14,833 bases of DNA from Candidatus Pacearchaeota archaeon. Its GTDB lineage: Archaea > Nanobdellota > Nanobdellia > Pacearchaeales > GW2011-AR1. The number at the start of each line of letters is the position of its first letter. Position 1 is the stretch's first letter. The DNA lies in NCBI GenBank assembly GCA_016866915.1, contig VGKR01000007.1:1-14833 (forward strand), read 5' to 3'. The translations under genes were made by a program, and so were the position numbers. The notes beneath the pieces are model-generated. The model searched no databases and was not told where the DNA came from. It saw only the letters and a program-made list of their open reading frames with translations. Below are positions 14,148 through 14,833 of the stretch, piece after piece.

Positions 14148-14149
14148 AA
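14142..14149 (+). promoter_or_regulatory. Possible TATA element for the MinD-like gene
   Basis: GCATAAAA centres 25.5 bp before ATG 14171 and overlaps the preceding stop codon. It is a moderate match only; the gene may instead be read through from the 13707 gene. Confidence 0.35.
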
Positions 14150-14151
14150 AA

Positions 14152-14170
14152 TTTGTTTATTGTTAACAAA
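14152..14170 (+). repeat. Small palindrome abutting the MinD-like start codon
   Basis: TTGTTAACAA (14160-14169) is a perfect 10-bp palindrome ending one base before the ATG. Alternatively TTTGTT (14152-14157) can pair with AACAAA (14165-14170). Either form touches the start region. It may be an operator or chance in A/T-rich DNA. Confidence 0.3.
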
Positions 14171-14833
14171 ATGTCAAAAATAATTGTAATAAGTTCTGGA
14201 AAAGGTGGTGTAGGAAAAACCACTACTGCTATAAATTTAGCAGCAGCCCTTAGTTATTTTGGAAAAGAGGTGTTGGTTATTGATGGAAATCTAAGCACGC
14301 CTAACATTGGAATTCATCTAAATGCGCCAGAGGTTCCAGTAAGTTTGAATCATGTTTTAAGAGGAAAAGCAGAGCCATTTGAAGCTGTTTACGAACATGA
14401 GGCTGGAATCAAGGTAATTCCCTCTTCTATTTCAGTAAAAGAATTAAAAAAAACAAAGCCAGAAAAATTAAAAGATTTTAAAAATTCTTTTAAGAAAATT
14501 TCAGAGCATGTCATCATTGATTGCGCTGCAGGACTAGGAAATGAGGCTTCGTGTGCAATAGATTTAGCAGATGAATTGATAATAATAACAAATCCAGAGA
14601 TGCCTGCAATTACAGATGCATTAAAAGCAGTTAAATTGGCAGAGCAATTAAAAAAAACAGTTAGAGGTGTTATTGTTACAAGAGTTAGAAAAGATGATGT
14701 AGAGCTTTCTCCAGAAGTTGTGAAAGAAATGCTTGAAGTTCCAATTCTTGGCATGATTCCGGAAGATAATTATGTAAGAAAATCAATAAGTATCAAAAAT
14801 CCAGTTGTCTATAGTTATCCAAAAAGCAAAGCT
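14171..14833 (+). CDS. minD: MinD/ParA-type deviant Walker ATPase, 3' end outside window
   Basis: 221 residues are visible and the frame is open to the last base. The deviant Walker A KGGVGKTT (11-18), with the signature lysine at 11, defines the MinD/ParA/Mrp class. Switch region IDGNLSTPNIG (37-47) has Asn where many ParA proteins have a second Asp. Walker B is VIIDCAAGLG (114-123). NPEMPAITDALKAVKLAE and VIVTRV are typical of archaeal MinD-like proteins. Such ATPases dimerise on ATP and position cargo on membrane or nucleoid; archaeal genomes carry several with differing roles, so division-site placement should not be assumed. The C-terminus, which would show any amphipathic membrane-targeting helix, is missing. 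It starts at ATG 14171, 23 bp after the second unknown paralog. Confidence 0.88.
   Translation, partial: MSKIIVISSGKGGVGKTTTAINLAAALSYFGKEVLVIDGNLSTPNIGIHLNAPEVPVSLNHVLRGKAEPFEAVYEHEAGIKVIPSSISVKELKKTKPEKLKDFKNSFKKISEHVIIDCAAGLGNEASCAIDLADELIIITNPEMPAITDALKAVKLAEQLKKTVRGVIVTRVRKDDVELSPEVVKEMLEVPILGMIPEDNYVRKSISIKNPVVYSYPKSKA

Noticed and set aside
14389..14754. Minus-strand Ser/Thr-rich frame opposite the MinD-like gene
   Set aside because: It is the antisense of a clear Walker ATPase and shows no homology pattern.

Overview
The window reads as a compact, strongly AT-rich archaeal chromosome segment. The gene set is archaeal: the RNA polymerase subunit Rpo11/RpoL, a RadB recombinase, an Nre-family repair protein, an aRF1 release factor with NIKS and GGQ motifs, an MBF1-like Zn-ribbon/HTH protein, Sec61-beta, an archaeal NAC with a UBA tail, and an archaeal-type valyl-tRNA synthetase. 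The low GC content, very short intergenic gaps, trimmed core proteins (a 362-residue aRF1) and a secreted beta-helix protein with Ig/fibronectin-like modules suggest a DPANN archaeon, possibly Pacearchaeota or Woesearchaeota. That placement is inference; no rRNA is present. No tRNA, rRNA, insertion sequence or functional CRISPR array was recognised.

Left part (1-3405): the C-terminal half of DNA topoisomerase I (+) converges on and overlaps by 4 bp an Nre-type repair gene (-), which carries a C-terminal PCNA-binding motif. Upstream of nre lies radB (-), then a 51-bp tandem repeat array of about 4.3 copies (2915-3133), then rpoL (-).

Middle part (3444-12500, all minus strand): a secreted beta-helix protein, the MBF1-like regulator, a probable scpB / GT2 glycosyltransferase / thioredoxin-fold membrane protein operon, and a valS-aRF1 operon joined by an ATGA overlap.

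Right part (12552-14833, all plus strand): sec61-beta and NAC, two short paralogous proteins of unknown function, and the start of a MinD/ParA-type ATPase that runs out of the window.

Regulatory architecture is unusually legible. Most transcription-unit starts have an A/T TATA-like octamer centred about 25.5 bp before the start codon. This spacing predicts leaderless mRNAs, and recognisable Shine-Dalgarno sequences are essentially absent. valS and sec61-beta diverge from a single palindromic TATA element that is at the right distance from both ATGs. The one clear exception is the second paralog (13707), whose predicted leader carries a 10-bp inverted repeat ending inside the AUG. The most notable non-genic features are the 51-bp minisatellite, the shared TATA box and this start-codon hairpin.
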